This document shows positions 50,724-59,568 of a stretch of 64,000 bases of DNA, piece by piece (the stretch's first letter is position 1; each line of letters begins with the position of its first letter). The DNA lies in assembly GCA_905216055.1 (NCBI GenBank), contig CAJMSH010000007.1, forward strand, positions 1 through 64,000. Reading direction: 5' to 3'. Position numbers and translations under genes: made by a program. The notes under the pieces were generated by a model. The model saw only the letters and a program-made list of their open reading frames with translations. It was not told where the DNA came from and did no database searches. The DNA comes from an uncultured bacterium. Its GTDB lineage: Bacteria > Cyanobacteriota > Vampirovibrionia > Gastranaerophilales > Gastranaerophilaceae.

Positions 50724-51977
50724 ATGACAAAAAGAAGAGTAGTTATCACAGGACTTGGTGCAGTTACACCGTTTGGTGTAGGCGTTGACAAATTTTGGAA
50801 CAGTCTTGTTGAAGGGAAAAGTGGAATAAGCACCTCTGAGCTTATTGATATTTCTAAACACGTCGTAAAAATTTCCGGCGAAGTAAAAAATTTTAATCCT
50901 GAAGAATATTTGGATCCTAAAGAAGCTAAAAAAATGGACAGATATATTCAATTTGCAGTTATTGCTGCTGACGAAGCTATTAAGGATGCAAAACTTGAGG
51001 AAGTTCATGATGTAGACCCTTATAAAATAGGTGTAATGGTAAGTTCTGCTGCCGGTGGTTTTAGAACGTTTGAAGAAAATCATGTTAGAATTTTGGAAAA
51101 AGGACCTAACAAATGTTCACCATTCACAATTCCTATGATGATTGTCAATATGGCATCAGGTCGTATTTCAATGAGATACGGTTTTAAGGGATTGAATAAG
51201 GTTGTTGTTTCAGCTTGTGCAACCGGTACTCATACTGTTGGTGATGCTTTCCGTTCAATTCAATACGGTGATGCTGATATCGTTGTTGCAGGCGGTTGTG
51301 AAGCTACTATTTGTGATGTTGGTATCGGAGCATTCTCTAGTGCAAGAACATTGTCAAGACGTAATGATGAACCAACAAAAGCTTCTCGCCCTTGGGATGT
51401 TGACAGAGATGGCTTTGTAATGTCAGAAGGTGCAGGTGTTCTTATTTTAGAAGAATATGAACATGCTAAAAAACGTGGTGCAAAAATTTATGCAGAAGTT
51501 GTTGGTTACGGCCAAACAGCAGATGCTTACGATGTTGTTGCTCCTGATCCTGAAGGTAAAGGTGCTACTCATTCTATGAAATTTGCGTTAGAAGATGCTG
51601 ATTTGAAACCTTCTGATGTTGATTATATTAATGCTCACGGTACAAGCACAGGATTGGGCGATATCGCTGAATCAAAAGCTATTGAAGGTTTGTTTGGCGA
51701 TAAAGAAACTAATAAAAAATTATTAGTAAGTTCAACAAAATCAATGCACGGTCACTTGTTAGGTGCAACAGGTGCTGTTGAATGTATAGCTTGTGTAAAA
51801 GCTATTAATGAACATATTGTCCCACCGACTATAAACCTTGATAATCAGGATGAAAGAGTTGGTAACCTTGATTATGTTCCTCATAAGGCAAGAAAAGCTG
51901 ATATTCATGTTGCATTGTCAAATTCATTTGGTTTTGGCGGACAAAATGCTTCAATTGTTATTAGAGATGTAAAATAA
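50724..51977 (+). CDS. fabF: 3-oxoacyl-ACP synthase II
   Basis: Elongates acyl-ACP by two carbons. The 417-residue thiolase-fold enzyme has TGLGAVTPFGVGVDKFW at the start, catalytic Cys165 in VSACATGTH, and the two histidines in NAHGTSTGLGD and KSMHGHLLGATG, followed by the gating NSFGFGGQNAS motif. The ribosome-binding site is AAGGTAAAGAG. It closes the fatty-acid cluster and is followed by a terminator. Confidence 0.96.
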   Translation: MTKRRVVITGLGAVTPFGVGVDKFWNSLVEGKSGISTSELIDISKHVVKISGEVKNFNPEEYLDPKEAKKMDRYIQFAVIAADEAIKDAKLEEVHDVDPYKIGVMVSSAAGGFRTFEENHVRILEKGPNKCSPFTIPMMIVNMASGRISMRYGFKGLNKVVVSACATGTHTVGDAFRSIQYGDADIVVAGGCEATICDVGIGAFSSARTLSRRNDEPTKASRPWDVDRDGFVMSEGAGVLILEEYEHAKKRGAKIYAEVVGYGQTADAYDVVAPDPEGKGATHSMKFALEDADLKPSDVDYINAHGTSTGLGDIAESKAIEGLFGDKETNKKLLVSSTKSMHGHLLGATGAVECIACVKAINEHIVPPTINLDNQDERVGNLDYVPHKARKADIHVALSNSFGFGGQNASIVIRDVK

Positions 51978-52009
51978 TAATAACGTAATAATAAACTATA
52001 TAGTGATGT

Positions 52010-52037
52010 AAAGCTCCTTTTTTAAAGGAGCTTTTTA
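52010..52037 (+). terminator. Intrinsic terminator after fabF
   Basis: Perfect stem AAAGCTCCTTT / AAAGGAGCTTT (52010-52034) with a 3-nt loop and T run. Confidence 0.92.
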
Positions 52038-52096
52038 TTTATTAGTTAAAATATTGAGAGTCCTTTTTATATCAAAGGATTATTTTTACAAACTTT

Positions 52097-55000
52097 TTAT
52101 TCTTCAATTAAGACTCTATCAAGGCAAGCTTTTGGTGAATATTGCCATTCTCTGAATGTGATACGTTTTACTTTAAAGCCTGAGCGTTCGATTATTGCTT
52201 GTTTTTTCATGTTTGAAATGTGAGATTTGATTTTGTCATCAAGTCCGTCGATTTCTATAACAAACTTGTTATCTACAAGCAAATCTGCGCTTAAGCCTGC
52301 AATATCAGAACCTGCAACGACTTTGTGACCTAATTCTCTAATTTTTTCGGCTACTTCACGTTCAAGCGGGTTTTTGTATATGTTTTCATCAATTTCGCCT
52401 GACAGCATTGCTTGTTTGCGGTCTTTGTAAAGTTGCATGTAAGAAATGTAGTTTCTGAAATGACCTTCAGGAAGTTCTCGAGGATTGCGTGAAATAAAGT
52501 TTATAACCTTGTTTCTGCCTCTTGTAATTGCAACGTTAAACAAGTTTGGCTTTTGTAAGAATATCAAACTTTGATTGAAGCTGTTATCTGCAATAGCCCA
52601 AGAAATCAGCATAATATCACGTTCATCGCCTTGGAAGGTGTGTGCTGTACCGATTTCTATCTGGTGTTTTTTAATCATATAATCTGACAAAACTTTTGAA
52701 ACAGAAACTTTTAACTGTTCAACTTGAGCTCTGAACGGTGAAATTATACCGACAGATACAGGATTATCAGGGTTTTGTCGTTCATCTTCAATGATAATTT
52801 CGTGTAGTCGTTTTACTAAAGCTTCGATTTCAGGCAAGTTTCTTGTCGCATCAAAATCCACTTTCCCGTCCAGTACTTCAACGAGTTCCAAAACATTTTC
52901 ATCAGGTCTGTCTTTTCTCATTACACGAATTCTGTCGTTATAAAATTCATGATTTGAGAAATTTATAATTGGCGGAAGGCTTCTAAAATGTTCGTCAAGC
53001 ATGACTGAATTCATAGAATAATAATCTGCAAGGTCAAACATTGAATTTGTTCTGAAACGCCACATAAGCTGGTATTTATCAGGAATTCCGTATTGGCTCA
53101 GGAATGATTGTTCTTTTGCTTTTTCCAAGAATGAAAGGTGTGGTAATTGTTTGTCATCACCTACAATTACTGCACGTTTTGCACGGAAAAGGATTGGGAA
53201 ACAGCTTGCGATATCGCATTGAGATGCTTCATCAATAATTGCGACATCAAACATCCCAGGTTTTAGAGGTAATGAATCCGATACTGCATAAGTTGTTACG
53301 CACCAGCATGGGAAGGCTTCTAATAGCGGTCTGAAATCTTCTTCTTCCAAGATGTTTGTTTGCAGACGTTTTCTGTTTGTTACAAGAGATTTTGCATGAA
53401 CTTTTAGTCTTCTGCGTTTGTTTTCATCTCTCAACAAGCTTTTTAGAGCTTCTCTGCGTTTGTTTTTCAAAATATTTATAGCAAGTGTTTTTTGTTTGCG
53501 TTTCATTGTACGGATTTGTTCTGAAAGCATGTGGAGATTGCCTGTTTTTTGAATATCGGCTTCGATTTTTCTCAAAGACCATTCCATAGTGGCAAAATCA
53601 AGTTCTTGTTTTAATTTTCCTAAGTTTTCGTAGTTTACGTCAAAATCTTTTATATTAAGGATTTTTTTCAGTTGACCTAAACTTGTGAAATTCGCAATTT
53701 TAGATATAAAACCTGCTTTTTCCATATTATGTTCAAGAACTTTTATTATCCCTGATACAATATCAATTTCGCCTTTTTTAAGACTTTTTTTGACAAATTC
53801 TTTTTTGCCTAAGAGTTTTTCTTGTTCTTCAACTTCCAATAATTTGTCATGCCAATCTTTTTCAAGCTTAATTATGGTTTCTGATTTAACCTCCATATTT
53901 TTAAGCATATCGAGGTGATCTTTCATATCTTTTGTATCAACAAGCAAGATGTCTTCCACATCTTCATCTAAATCATCATTTTGTGAAAGCAAATTATTCA
54001 ATTCTTCACTAAGTTGTCTTTGGTAATTTAAGCGGCCTGCTCTTAGTGCCATGTGGCTTGCACCCAGTTCGTTTAATCTGTCTGCAACAACATCAACCGC
54101 TTTATCCATACGTGATGCAACAAGGACAGTTTTCCCATTTGCTACCAAGTGAGCTACAAGGTTTACGATTGTTTGAGATTTACCGGTTCCCGGAGGGCCT
54201 TGTACTGCAACAAATTTGCTGTTATCAATGTTTTTGATTACTTGAAGTTGGCTGTCACTTAATGATAGCGGAGTTATCGGGTAAAAATCAGTAATCTTAT
54301 TCATATCTTTGAGCGGAACTGATTTTTCTTTACTTTGTGCATATTCTTCATTAATTATATTAAGCGCTGTTTCTCTATATGTTCCTGACGGTTTTTCTGC
54401 AATTTGGGTTAATTCGTGTAGGACACCTGCTGTGACAGATGGTCGTTTTGTTAGAATTATTGCACTTTGATATGTTACGGCAATTTTTTCTAACTTAACC
54501 TTTTGTTTTTCTTGTTCTGTTTCTTCTTCTATAATTTCGTCTAAGTTTTCGCCGTCAATTTTTTCTTTATAAAAATCTTTTGCTTTAGTAATATTGTCTT
54601 CTTCTTTATAATCTCCGATATTTTCAGCGATTTCAATTTCAGGGACAAGTGATTTTAGTGTTGTTAAAAATATGTCGAGTTTTTCTTTTGTTATAGGTAA
54701 ATCGGGTACAACATCTAAAATTCCCTCAAGAAGCAAATCTACTTCGTCTTCATCATCATTTTTTCTCATTAATGCGGCTAAAGCCCCTGTATTTAGGGAT
54801 AGCACTTCATCAAGCGGGAAGCAGTTTATATTCACGCCGTTGCGCTCAAGTTTGCAAGGCATGTATAAAAGCGGAGTTAAAAATTCGTTTTGTCTTTTAG
54901 ACTTTGAACTTTTACCTACTAAGAATAAATATCCGTAAATAAGGTATTTGTCTTTCTGACCTAAATCACTTTGAATCATTAATTCTGTAAGTTTAGGGTC

Positions 55001-55213
55001 GCTTCCTTCAAGCGAAATATATTCAGCACCAGTTGAAAACAGATGTTCTTCACCTTTCAGGAAAATCCATTTGTTATCTTTATCTCCTTTAAGGTTTCTG
55101 AAAGTTGAGCTTTTTACCTCTTCTCTAACGCAGTCGTGTAGATATTGGCTTAATTTTTTAATAAAACTGTTATTGAATGCTGAATTTATTGCGCGTGATG
55201 CTTCCTGTAGCAT
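52097..55213 (-). CDS. UPF1-like superfamily 1 helicase with C-terminal nuclease-like domain
   Basis: A 1038-residue protein. About 1-330 is an N-terminal region without clear family. Walker A is VQGPPGTGKSQ (about 338), Walker B IIDEASQCD (about 660), then GDDKQLPHLSFL, GTAHTFQGDERDI and NVAITRGRNKVINF, the SF1B helicase motifs of UPF1/DNA2 relatives, with a coiled-coil insertion in between (about 430-620). The last 100 residues resemble the REase_MTES_1575/DUF559 endonuclease fold (NPLEREVAEKIRELG; then ADLLVDNKFVIEIDG with acidic residues near 984). Such helicase-nuclease proteins are often accessory and sometimes defensive. AAGGAG precedes the ATG but overlaps the predicted start of transcription after a TATAAT box 11 nt upstream. 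Confidence 0.85.
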   Translation of the reverse strand: MLQEASRAINSAFNNSFIKKLSQYLHDCVREEVKSSTFRNLKGDKDNKWIFLKGEEHLFSTGAEYISLEGSDPKLTELMIQSDLGQKDKYLIYGYLFLVGKSSKSKRQNEFLTPLLYMPCKLERNGVNINCFPLDEVLSLNTGALAALMRKNDDEDEVDLLLEGILDVVPDLPITKEKLDIFLTTLKSLVPEIEIAENIGDYKEEDNITKAKDFYKEKIDGENLDEIIEEETEQEKQKVKLEKIAVTYQSAIILTKRPSVTAGVLHELTQIAEKPSGTYRETALNIINEEYAQSKEKSVPLKDMNKITDFYPITPLSLSDSQLQVIKNIDNSKFVAVQGPPGTGKSQTIVNLVAHLVANGKTVLVASRMDKAVDVVADRLNELGASHMALRAGRLNYQRQLSEELNNLLSQNDDLDEDVEDILLVDTKDMKDHLDMLKNMEVKSETIIKLEKDWHDKLLEVEEQEKLLGKKEFVKKSLKKGEIDIVSGIIKVLEHNMEKAGFISKIANFTSLGQLKKILNIKDFDVNYENLGKLKQELDFATMEWSLRKIEADIQKTGNLHMLSEQIRTMKRKQKTLAINILKNKRREALKSLLRDENKRRRLKVHAKSLVTNRKRLQTNILEEEDFRPLLEAFPCWCVTTYAVSDSLPLKPGMFDVAIIDEASQCDIASCFPILFRAKRAVIVGDDKQLPHLSFLEKAKEQSFLSQYGIPDKYQLMWRFRTNSMFDLADYYSMNSVMLDEHFRSLPPIINFSNHEFYNDRIRVMRKDRPDENVLELVEVLDGKVDFDATRNLPEIEALVKRLHEIIIEDERQNPDNPVSVGIISPFRAQVEQLKVSVSKVLSDYMIKKHQIEIGTAHTFQGDERDIMLISWAIADNSFNQSLIFLQKPNLFNVAITRGRNKVINFISRNPRELPEGHFRNYISYMQLYKDRKQAMLSGEIDENIYKNPLEREVAEKIRELGHKVVAGSDIAGLSADLLVDNKFVIEIDGLDDKIKSHISNMKKQAIIERSGFKVKRITFREWQYSPKACLDRVLIEE

Positions 55214-55376
55214 GTGTTCTCCTTATTATAGATTTTCAGATGTTCTGAGGGCAAGAAGGCTGGTTTCATAAATAATTTTTATGTTAAGTACCTAAATTTG
55301 CTTGACCTCATGACCTCTTTTAGTCTGGTCTTCTATTACCTTGTTTATTTATACATTTTACGCTAAAATGCTTGAT
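55214..55376. other. Intergenic region with short direct repeats, divergent promoters
   Basis: Holds the divergent promoters of the helicase gene (minus strand TATAAT about 55225-55230) and cca. Two adjacent 8-bp near-copies, TGACCTCA and TGACCTCT, lie at about 55303-55318, a possible regulator site. Confidence 0.4.
55364..55369 (+). promoter_or_regulatory. -10 box, leaderless start of cca
   Basis: TAAAAT ends 7 nt before the ATG at 55377, with no ribosome-binding site between. Confidence 0.55.
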
Positions 55377-56462
55377 ATGAACATCATCAATATAAATGAT
55401 ACTTCAAATAAATTGTTTTATATCGGCGGGGTTGTCCGTGATGAACTTTTGGGGCGAGAATCTTTTGATATTGATATTACTTATGTCGGGAATGCTATTG
55501 AATATTGTTCTAAATTCGGGGAGGTTATTCAGGAAAATCCTGATTTTGGAACGGTAAGGGTGAATGTTGGCGGAAGAGAAGTTGATTTTGCCTCCACAAG
55601 GTCTGAAAGTTATCCAAGGAAAGGGCATTTGCCTGTTGTTGAAAAAATCGGATGTTCATTGAAGGAAGATGTTTTGCGTCGTGATTTTACGATAAATGCG
55701 CTTGCAAAATCTGTTACGACAGGTGAAATCGTTGATTATACAGGTGGGCTTGAGGATTTGAAAAATAAAAATCTCAAGGTTTTGCATGATGAAAGTTTTA
55801 TTGACGATCCGACAAGAATTATTCGAGGCTTAAAATTTTCAATCCGTTTCGGGTTCGATTTAGATGAGCATACAAGAAAATTGCAGGAAGAATATCTTGC
55901 TAATATAAATTACGATATGAGCTATAAGAGGGTTAAAAAAGAATTAATAGAAACTTTTAATCTCAATTCAAATAAGGCTTTTGAAAGATTTATAAATGAA
56001 AATATTTATAAACTTGTAACAGAAAATGATGTCAAAATTCCTGATATTGATATAGAAAAACTCATCAATGATTACAAACCTGAATATGTATGGCTTGTAT
56101 ATGTCGGAGTTTTGAAAGATTTATCAAAATTGCCTTTGACAAAAATCGAGCAAAAAATCATTGATGAAGTGCCAAACAAAATTCTGAGTAATGATTTTGA
56201 AATCTATAAAGCATTTGAAAATGCAAGACTTGAAACAGTCCTTTTGTATGGAATTTTGTATGATGAAAAAATTGCACGCCATTATCTTGATGATTTAAAG
56301 CAGATTAAAATTTCTGTCACAGGAAATGACCTGTTAGATTTAGGAATAAAACCTTCGCCAAGATATCAGGAAATTTTTGATGAAATCTTAAAATGCAAAC
56401 TTGAAAATCCTGATATGACAAAAGATGAGGAACTTGAATATTTAAAAAAACTTATTTCTTAA
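55377..56462 (+). CDS. CCA tRNA nucleotidyltransferase / poly(A) polymerase family
   Basis: A 361-residue class II nucleotidyltransferase that adds or repairs the tRNA CCA end, or in some branches adds poly(A). The N terminus has GGVVRDELLG and the catalytic pair DID (Asp31, Asp33), then the RRDFTINALA motif near residue 102 and DDPTRIIRGLKFSIRFGF near 140, all family hallmarks. The C-terminal half is helical and diverged. The short length and absence of an HD domain are usual for split CCA/CC-adding enzymes. The start at 55377 is chosen over an in-frame upstream codon because a TAAAAT box lies exactly 7 nt before it. Converges with the ligase gene, 8 bp apart. Confidence 0.88.
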   Translation: MNIININDTSNKLFYIGGVVRDELLGRESFDIDITYVGNAIEYCSKFGEVIQENPDFGTVRVNVGGREVDFASTRSESYPRKGHLPVVEKIGCSLKEDVLRRDFTINALAKSVTTGEIVDYTGGLEDLKNKNLKVLHDESFIDDPTRIIRGLKFSIRFGFDLDEHTRKLQEEYLANINYDMSYKRVKKELIETFNLNSNKAFERFINENIYKLVTENDVKIPDIDIEKLINDYKPEYVWLVYVGVLKDLSKLPLTKIEQKIIDEVPNKILSNDFEIYKAFENARLETVLLYGILYDEKIARHYLDDLKQIKISVTGNDLLDLGIKPSPRYQEIFDEILKCKLENPDMTKDEELEYLKKLIS

Positions 56463-56470
56463 CAGATTTG

Positions 56471-57796
56471 TTATTCGGTAACAAAATTGATTAGTTTTTT
56501 TATATCTTTATTCCATAACCCGTTCCAGTTTCTGATTATTACATCTGCAGGTGTAATATCGTTTAGTGTGTATTCTTTTATTGCATCAAGGTATTTTTCT
56601 TCTCCGTTATCCATTTCTATAAGCGATTTTTCGGCTATGTATAAAATTTCTTTTGCAATATCTTTTACAAAAAATTTACCTATCTTTGCATTAAGTGCAC
56701 TTTTTGGAACGTTATAGCGAAGCTCTGAAAAATCAGAGTATTCAAAATCCTTGAAAAGTTCTTCAATATCTTTTATTGCAGTGTGGTTATATAAGATTCC
56801 TTTATAAATTGCAAGAATTGAGTATTGCAAGCCTTTGCCTACACAATCATGGTTTCTGATTTCAACAAAATTGCGAAGTCTGACTTCAGGGAAATAAAGG
56901 TTTGCATGCAATTTAAAATCGTCAATATTTGCTTCAAAATCTTCAAAACCGTTTTCCATAAATTCTTCAAAAGTAACCTTGCCGTTGAATGGAATTGCGC
57001 CTGATTCTCTGTTTATAAATATCATTGGAGATTTTAGAACATAGTCAATATATTCTTCAAATGAAAATTTGTCATCAATTTGCCCGACAAATCCGCATCT
57101 GTCATTATCAGTATTTAACCAACTTAGTGCCCTAAAACTTTTGTATCCTGTTTCTACACCGCCTCGAATTGGCGAATTTGCAAACATCGCAGTCATAAAT
57201 GGAACAAGTTTGTTTGCTATGCGGAATTTTTCAATAGCATCTTCTTCGCTTTCAAAATCAATGCAGCATTGTATTCCTGCAGTTTCTCTCATCATGACAT
57301 CTGACAAAATTCCCCAAAGATATTTTGCCATAATATGATAACGTTTTTTGGGTATAAGATGTATTGATTTGTTCGTTGATAAGGGTGAAACTCCATAGTT
57401 TAAAAGTGATATACCTGATTTATTAAGGATTGGTTTCATCTGTTTATCAAGTTTATCAATTTTATTTTTTAATTTTTCAATTGTTTTTTCAGGTTTTATA
57501 CTTAATTCAATTTGGCAGCCCGGCTCGAGGGTAATTGTGTCGTGTTCTTGCTTTAGACCTATAATATTATAATCATCGGTTATGTAATCCCAATTTTCTT
57601 CTTTTGCAAAATCTCTTAAAAAATTGCAAATCCCAAATTCTGATGAATAATCAGCAGCCTTTGACGTTACTGAAAAAATTGGCAATCTTTCATATTCAAT
57701 ACCGATTTGATGCTCTTCACAAGGCTTAAATCCGCATTTAAAGAGTTGTAAAAAATCTTTTTTATTTAATTTTTCTTTTGTTGTCAGGTTATTCAC
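56471..57796 (-). CDS. Glutamate-cysteine ligase, GCS2 family
   Basis: Makes gamma-glutamylcysteine, the first step to glutathione. The 441-residue protein fits the plant/alphaproteobacterial GCS2 type: FKPCEEHQIGIEYERLPIF near 18-36, the LEPGCQIELSIKPEKT segment with metal-binding Glu residues near 92, the IQCCIDFESEEDAI segment near 178, and ANSPIRGGVETGYKSFRALSW near 210. It starts at GTG, with AGGGGG at good spacing; a TATAAT box lies upstream. No glutathione synthetase gene is in the window, so the end product could be gamma-glutamylcysteine itself. A glyoxalase-type gene at 38654-39034 could use it. Confidence 0.88.
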   Translation of the reverse strand: MNNLTTKEKLNKKDFLQLFKCGFKPCEEHQIGIEYERLPIFSVTSKAADYSSEFGICNFLRDFAKEENWDYITDDYNIIGLKQEHDTITLEPGCQIELSIKPEKTIEKLKNKIDKLDKQMKPILNKSGISLLNYGVSPLSTNKSIHLIPKKRYHIMAKYLWGILSDVMMRETAGIQCCIDFESEEDAIEKFRIANKLVPFMTAMFANSPIRGGVETGYKSFRALSWLNTDNDRCGFVGQIDDKFSFEEYIDYVLKSPMIFINRESGAIPFNGKVTFEEFMENGFEDFEANIDDFKLHANLYFPEVRLRNFVEIRNHDCVGKGLQYSILAIYKGILYNHTAIKDIEELFKDFEYSDFSELRYNVPKSALNAKIGKFFVKDIAKEILYIAEKSLIEMDNGEEKYLDAIKEYTLNDITPADVIIRNWNGLWNKDIKKLINFVTE

Positions 57797-57867
57797 GTTT
57801 ACCCCCTATTCAATTATAACATCTACAAAATTAACAAAAAAAAATTATTAAAACATTTACCTGTGTG

Positions 57868-57876
57868 TGGTATTAT
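57868..57876 (+). promoter_or_regulatory. Extended -10 box of rsmA, near-leaderless
   Basis: TGG-TATTAT ends 10 nt before the ATG at 57887, predicting a leader of about 4 nt. It overlaps a possible GTG start at 57863, which is therefore dismissed. Confidence 0.6.
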
Positions 57877-57886
57877 TATAGGTAAG

Positions 57887-58729
57887 ATGAACTACTTCGA
57901 ACGGGCAAGATATTTTAGAACTAAAAAAAGACTCGGTCAAAATTTCTTAATTGACGGGGAAACTATATCTGATATCATAGATTTTGCTGATATAAAACCC
58001 GATGATACTGTAATAGAAATTGGGCCGGGAGTCGGATTTGTAACAGAACAATTGGTAAAGCATGCCAAACGTGTTATTGCAATAGAATTGGACGAAGAAG
58101 CTATAAAAGAGCTTAAAAAACTTGATGCTCCAAATCTTGAAATAATCCATAATGATATTTTGAAACAGGATTTGTCAGAATTGGCTGAGGGTAAAGTTAA
58201 AGTCGTTGCAAATATTCCATATTATATTACAAGTCCTATTATTGCTCATTTGCTTGGTGAAGTTGATGATTTGAATAACAAAAACAGAAATAAAATAACT
58301 GATATTTTATTGATGGTTCAAGAAGAAGTTGCAAGAAGAATGGCTGCAAATGAAAATTCTTCAGGCAAACAATACGGACTTTTGACTATTCTTTCTCAAT
58401 TTTGGGCAGATGTAAAAATTATGAAACTGGTTGGCAGACGCTCATTTTACCCAGCGCCAAAAGTAAATTCTGCTTTAGTAAAACTCGTTGTGAGAGAAAA
58501 ACCTTTGCTTGATTTAACGGATTATTCTCATTTTAGAAAAACTGTTAAAGCAGGATTTTCTCAACGTAGAAAAAATATTAAAAATTGTCTTTTATCTGCA
58601 GGATTTTCAAAAGAAAATATTCAAAATGCTCTTGCAAAACTAAATCTCGATGAAAATGTAAGAGGAGAAAAACTCTCAATAGAAACTTTTGGAAAATTGT
58701 CGGAGGCTTTATTAAATAATGGAAATTAA
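57887..58729 (+). CDS. rsmA: 16S rRNA adenine dimethyltransferase
   Basis: Dimethylates A1518 and A1519 (E. coli numbering) of 16S rRNA late in 30S assembly. The 280-residue protein has KKRLGQNFLID near residue 11, the SAM-binding VIEIGPGVGFVTEQL near 42 and the catalytic NIPYYITSPII near 113, followed by VQEEVARRM and the C-terminal helical domain. The ATG at 57887 matches the family start (MNYFERARYFRTKKRLG). It overlaps ispE by 11 bp, so the pair is translationally coupled; the same rsmA-ispE order occurs in many bacteria. Confidence 0.96.
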   Translation: MNYFERARYFRTKKRLGQNFLIDGETISDIIDFADIKPDDTVIEIGPGVGFVTEQLVKHAKRVIAIELDEEAIKELKKLDAPNLEIIHNDILKQDLSELAEGKVKVVANIPYYITSPIIAHLLGEVDDLNNKNRNKITDILLMVQEEVARRMAANENSSGKQYGLLTILSQFWADVKIMKLVGRRSFYPAPKVNSALVKLVVREKPLLDLTDYSHFRKTVKAGFSQRRKNIKNCLLSAGFSKENIQNALAKLNLDENVRGEKLSIETFGKLSEALLNNGN

Positions 58730-59531
58730 AATTCAATGTCCTGCAAAAATTAATTTGACACTGAAAGTTTTAGGTAAAAGAGAGGACGGATTTCATAATA
58801 TTGAAAGTATTATGCAGACAATAAGTTTGTATGATTATCTGACAATTACAGCTGAAAAATCTGACAAGTTTGAAATAAATCTATCAGGTAATAATACTGA
58901 AATCCCGTATAACGAAAAAAATCTTGTTTATAAAGCTGCAAAATTATTTGTAGATAATACAAATTTGCAGCCTTATAAAATTAGTATTTATATAGATAAA
59001 AATATTCCTGTTGCAGCAGGTCTTGCAGGTGGAAGTACAGATGCTGCAGGAACTCTTTTTGGGTTAAACGAGATTTTTTACAGACCTTTATCAAGAGAAA
59101 AATTGCATGAATTATGTGCTCAGCTCGGTTCTGATTTGAATGTATGTCTTGAAGGCGGAAGGCTTATGACAAAAGGACGTGGTGAAATTTTGGAAAATCT
59201 ACCATTTGAAAATTTCGCGCTTTCTTTGATTAAACCAAAAAATTTAGGAATAAGCGCAAAAGAAGCTTATACAAAATTTTCTCAAAAAAAATCTCAAAAT
59301 TTTCAATCAAAATTCGGCTCAAACGAAAATTTTAAAAACGATCTTGAATGGGCTGTTATAGATGATTATGACGAATTACAAAAGATAAAACAGCTTTATC
59401 CGACATCAATTATGTCCGGTTCAGGTTCAACTTATTATGTGATAAATGATAGATTTGATGCTCTTGAGGGGTATTGGATTAAAAATAATTTAGATGCAAT
59501 AAAAGAAGGTGTAAAAAAAGTTCCCCATTAA
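58719..59531 (+). CDS. ispE: 4-diphosphocytidyl-2-C-methyl-D-erythritol kinase
   Basis: Phosphorylates CDP-methylerythritol in the MEP route to isoprenoids. The 270-residue GHMP kinase has CPAKINLTLKVLGKREDGFH at the start and the ATP loop IPVAAGLAGGSTDAAGTL near residue 92, with IMSGSGSTYYVI near 230. No other MEP gene is near. It starts inside the end of rsmA with no separate promoter. The stop codon is within the stem of a terminator hairpin that also serves the convergent 575-aa gene. Confidence 0.95.
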   Translation: MEIKIQCPAKINLTLKVLGKREDGFHNIESIMQTISLYDYLTITAEKSDKFEINLSGNNTEIPYNEKNLVYKAAKLFVDNTNLQPYKISIYIDKNIPVAAGLAGGSTDAAGTLFGLNEIFYRPLSREKLHELCAQLGSDLNVCLEGGRLMTKGRGEILENLPFENFALSLIKPKNLGISAKEAYTKFSQKKSQNFQSKFGSNENFKNDLEWAVIDDYDELQKIKQLYPTSIMSGSGSTYYVINDRFDALEGYWIKNNLDAIKEGVKKVPH

Positions 59532-59548
59532 TTAAATGAGGAACTTTT
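59513..59548. terminator. Bidirectional terminator after ispE
   Basis: Stem AAAGTTCC..CATT / AATG..GGAACTTT with one mismatch, overlapping the ispE stop codon; a seven-T run on the minus-strand side and TTTTCTT on the plus side. Confidence 0.75.
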
Positions 59549-59568
59549 CTTATGTATTTGCTTATGAA

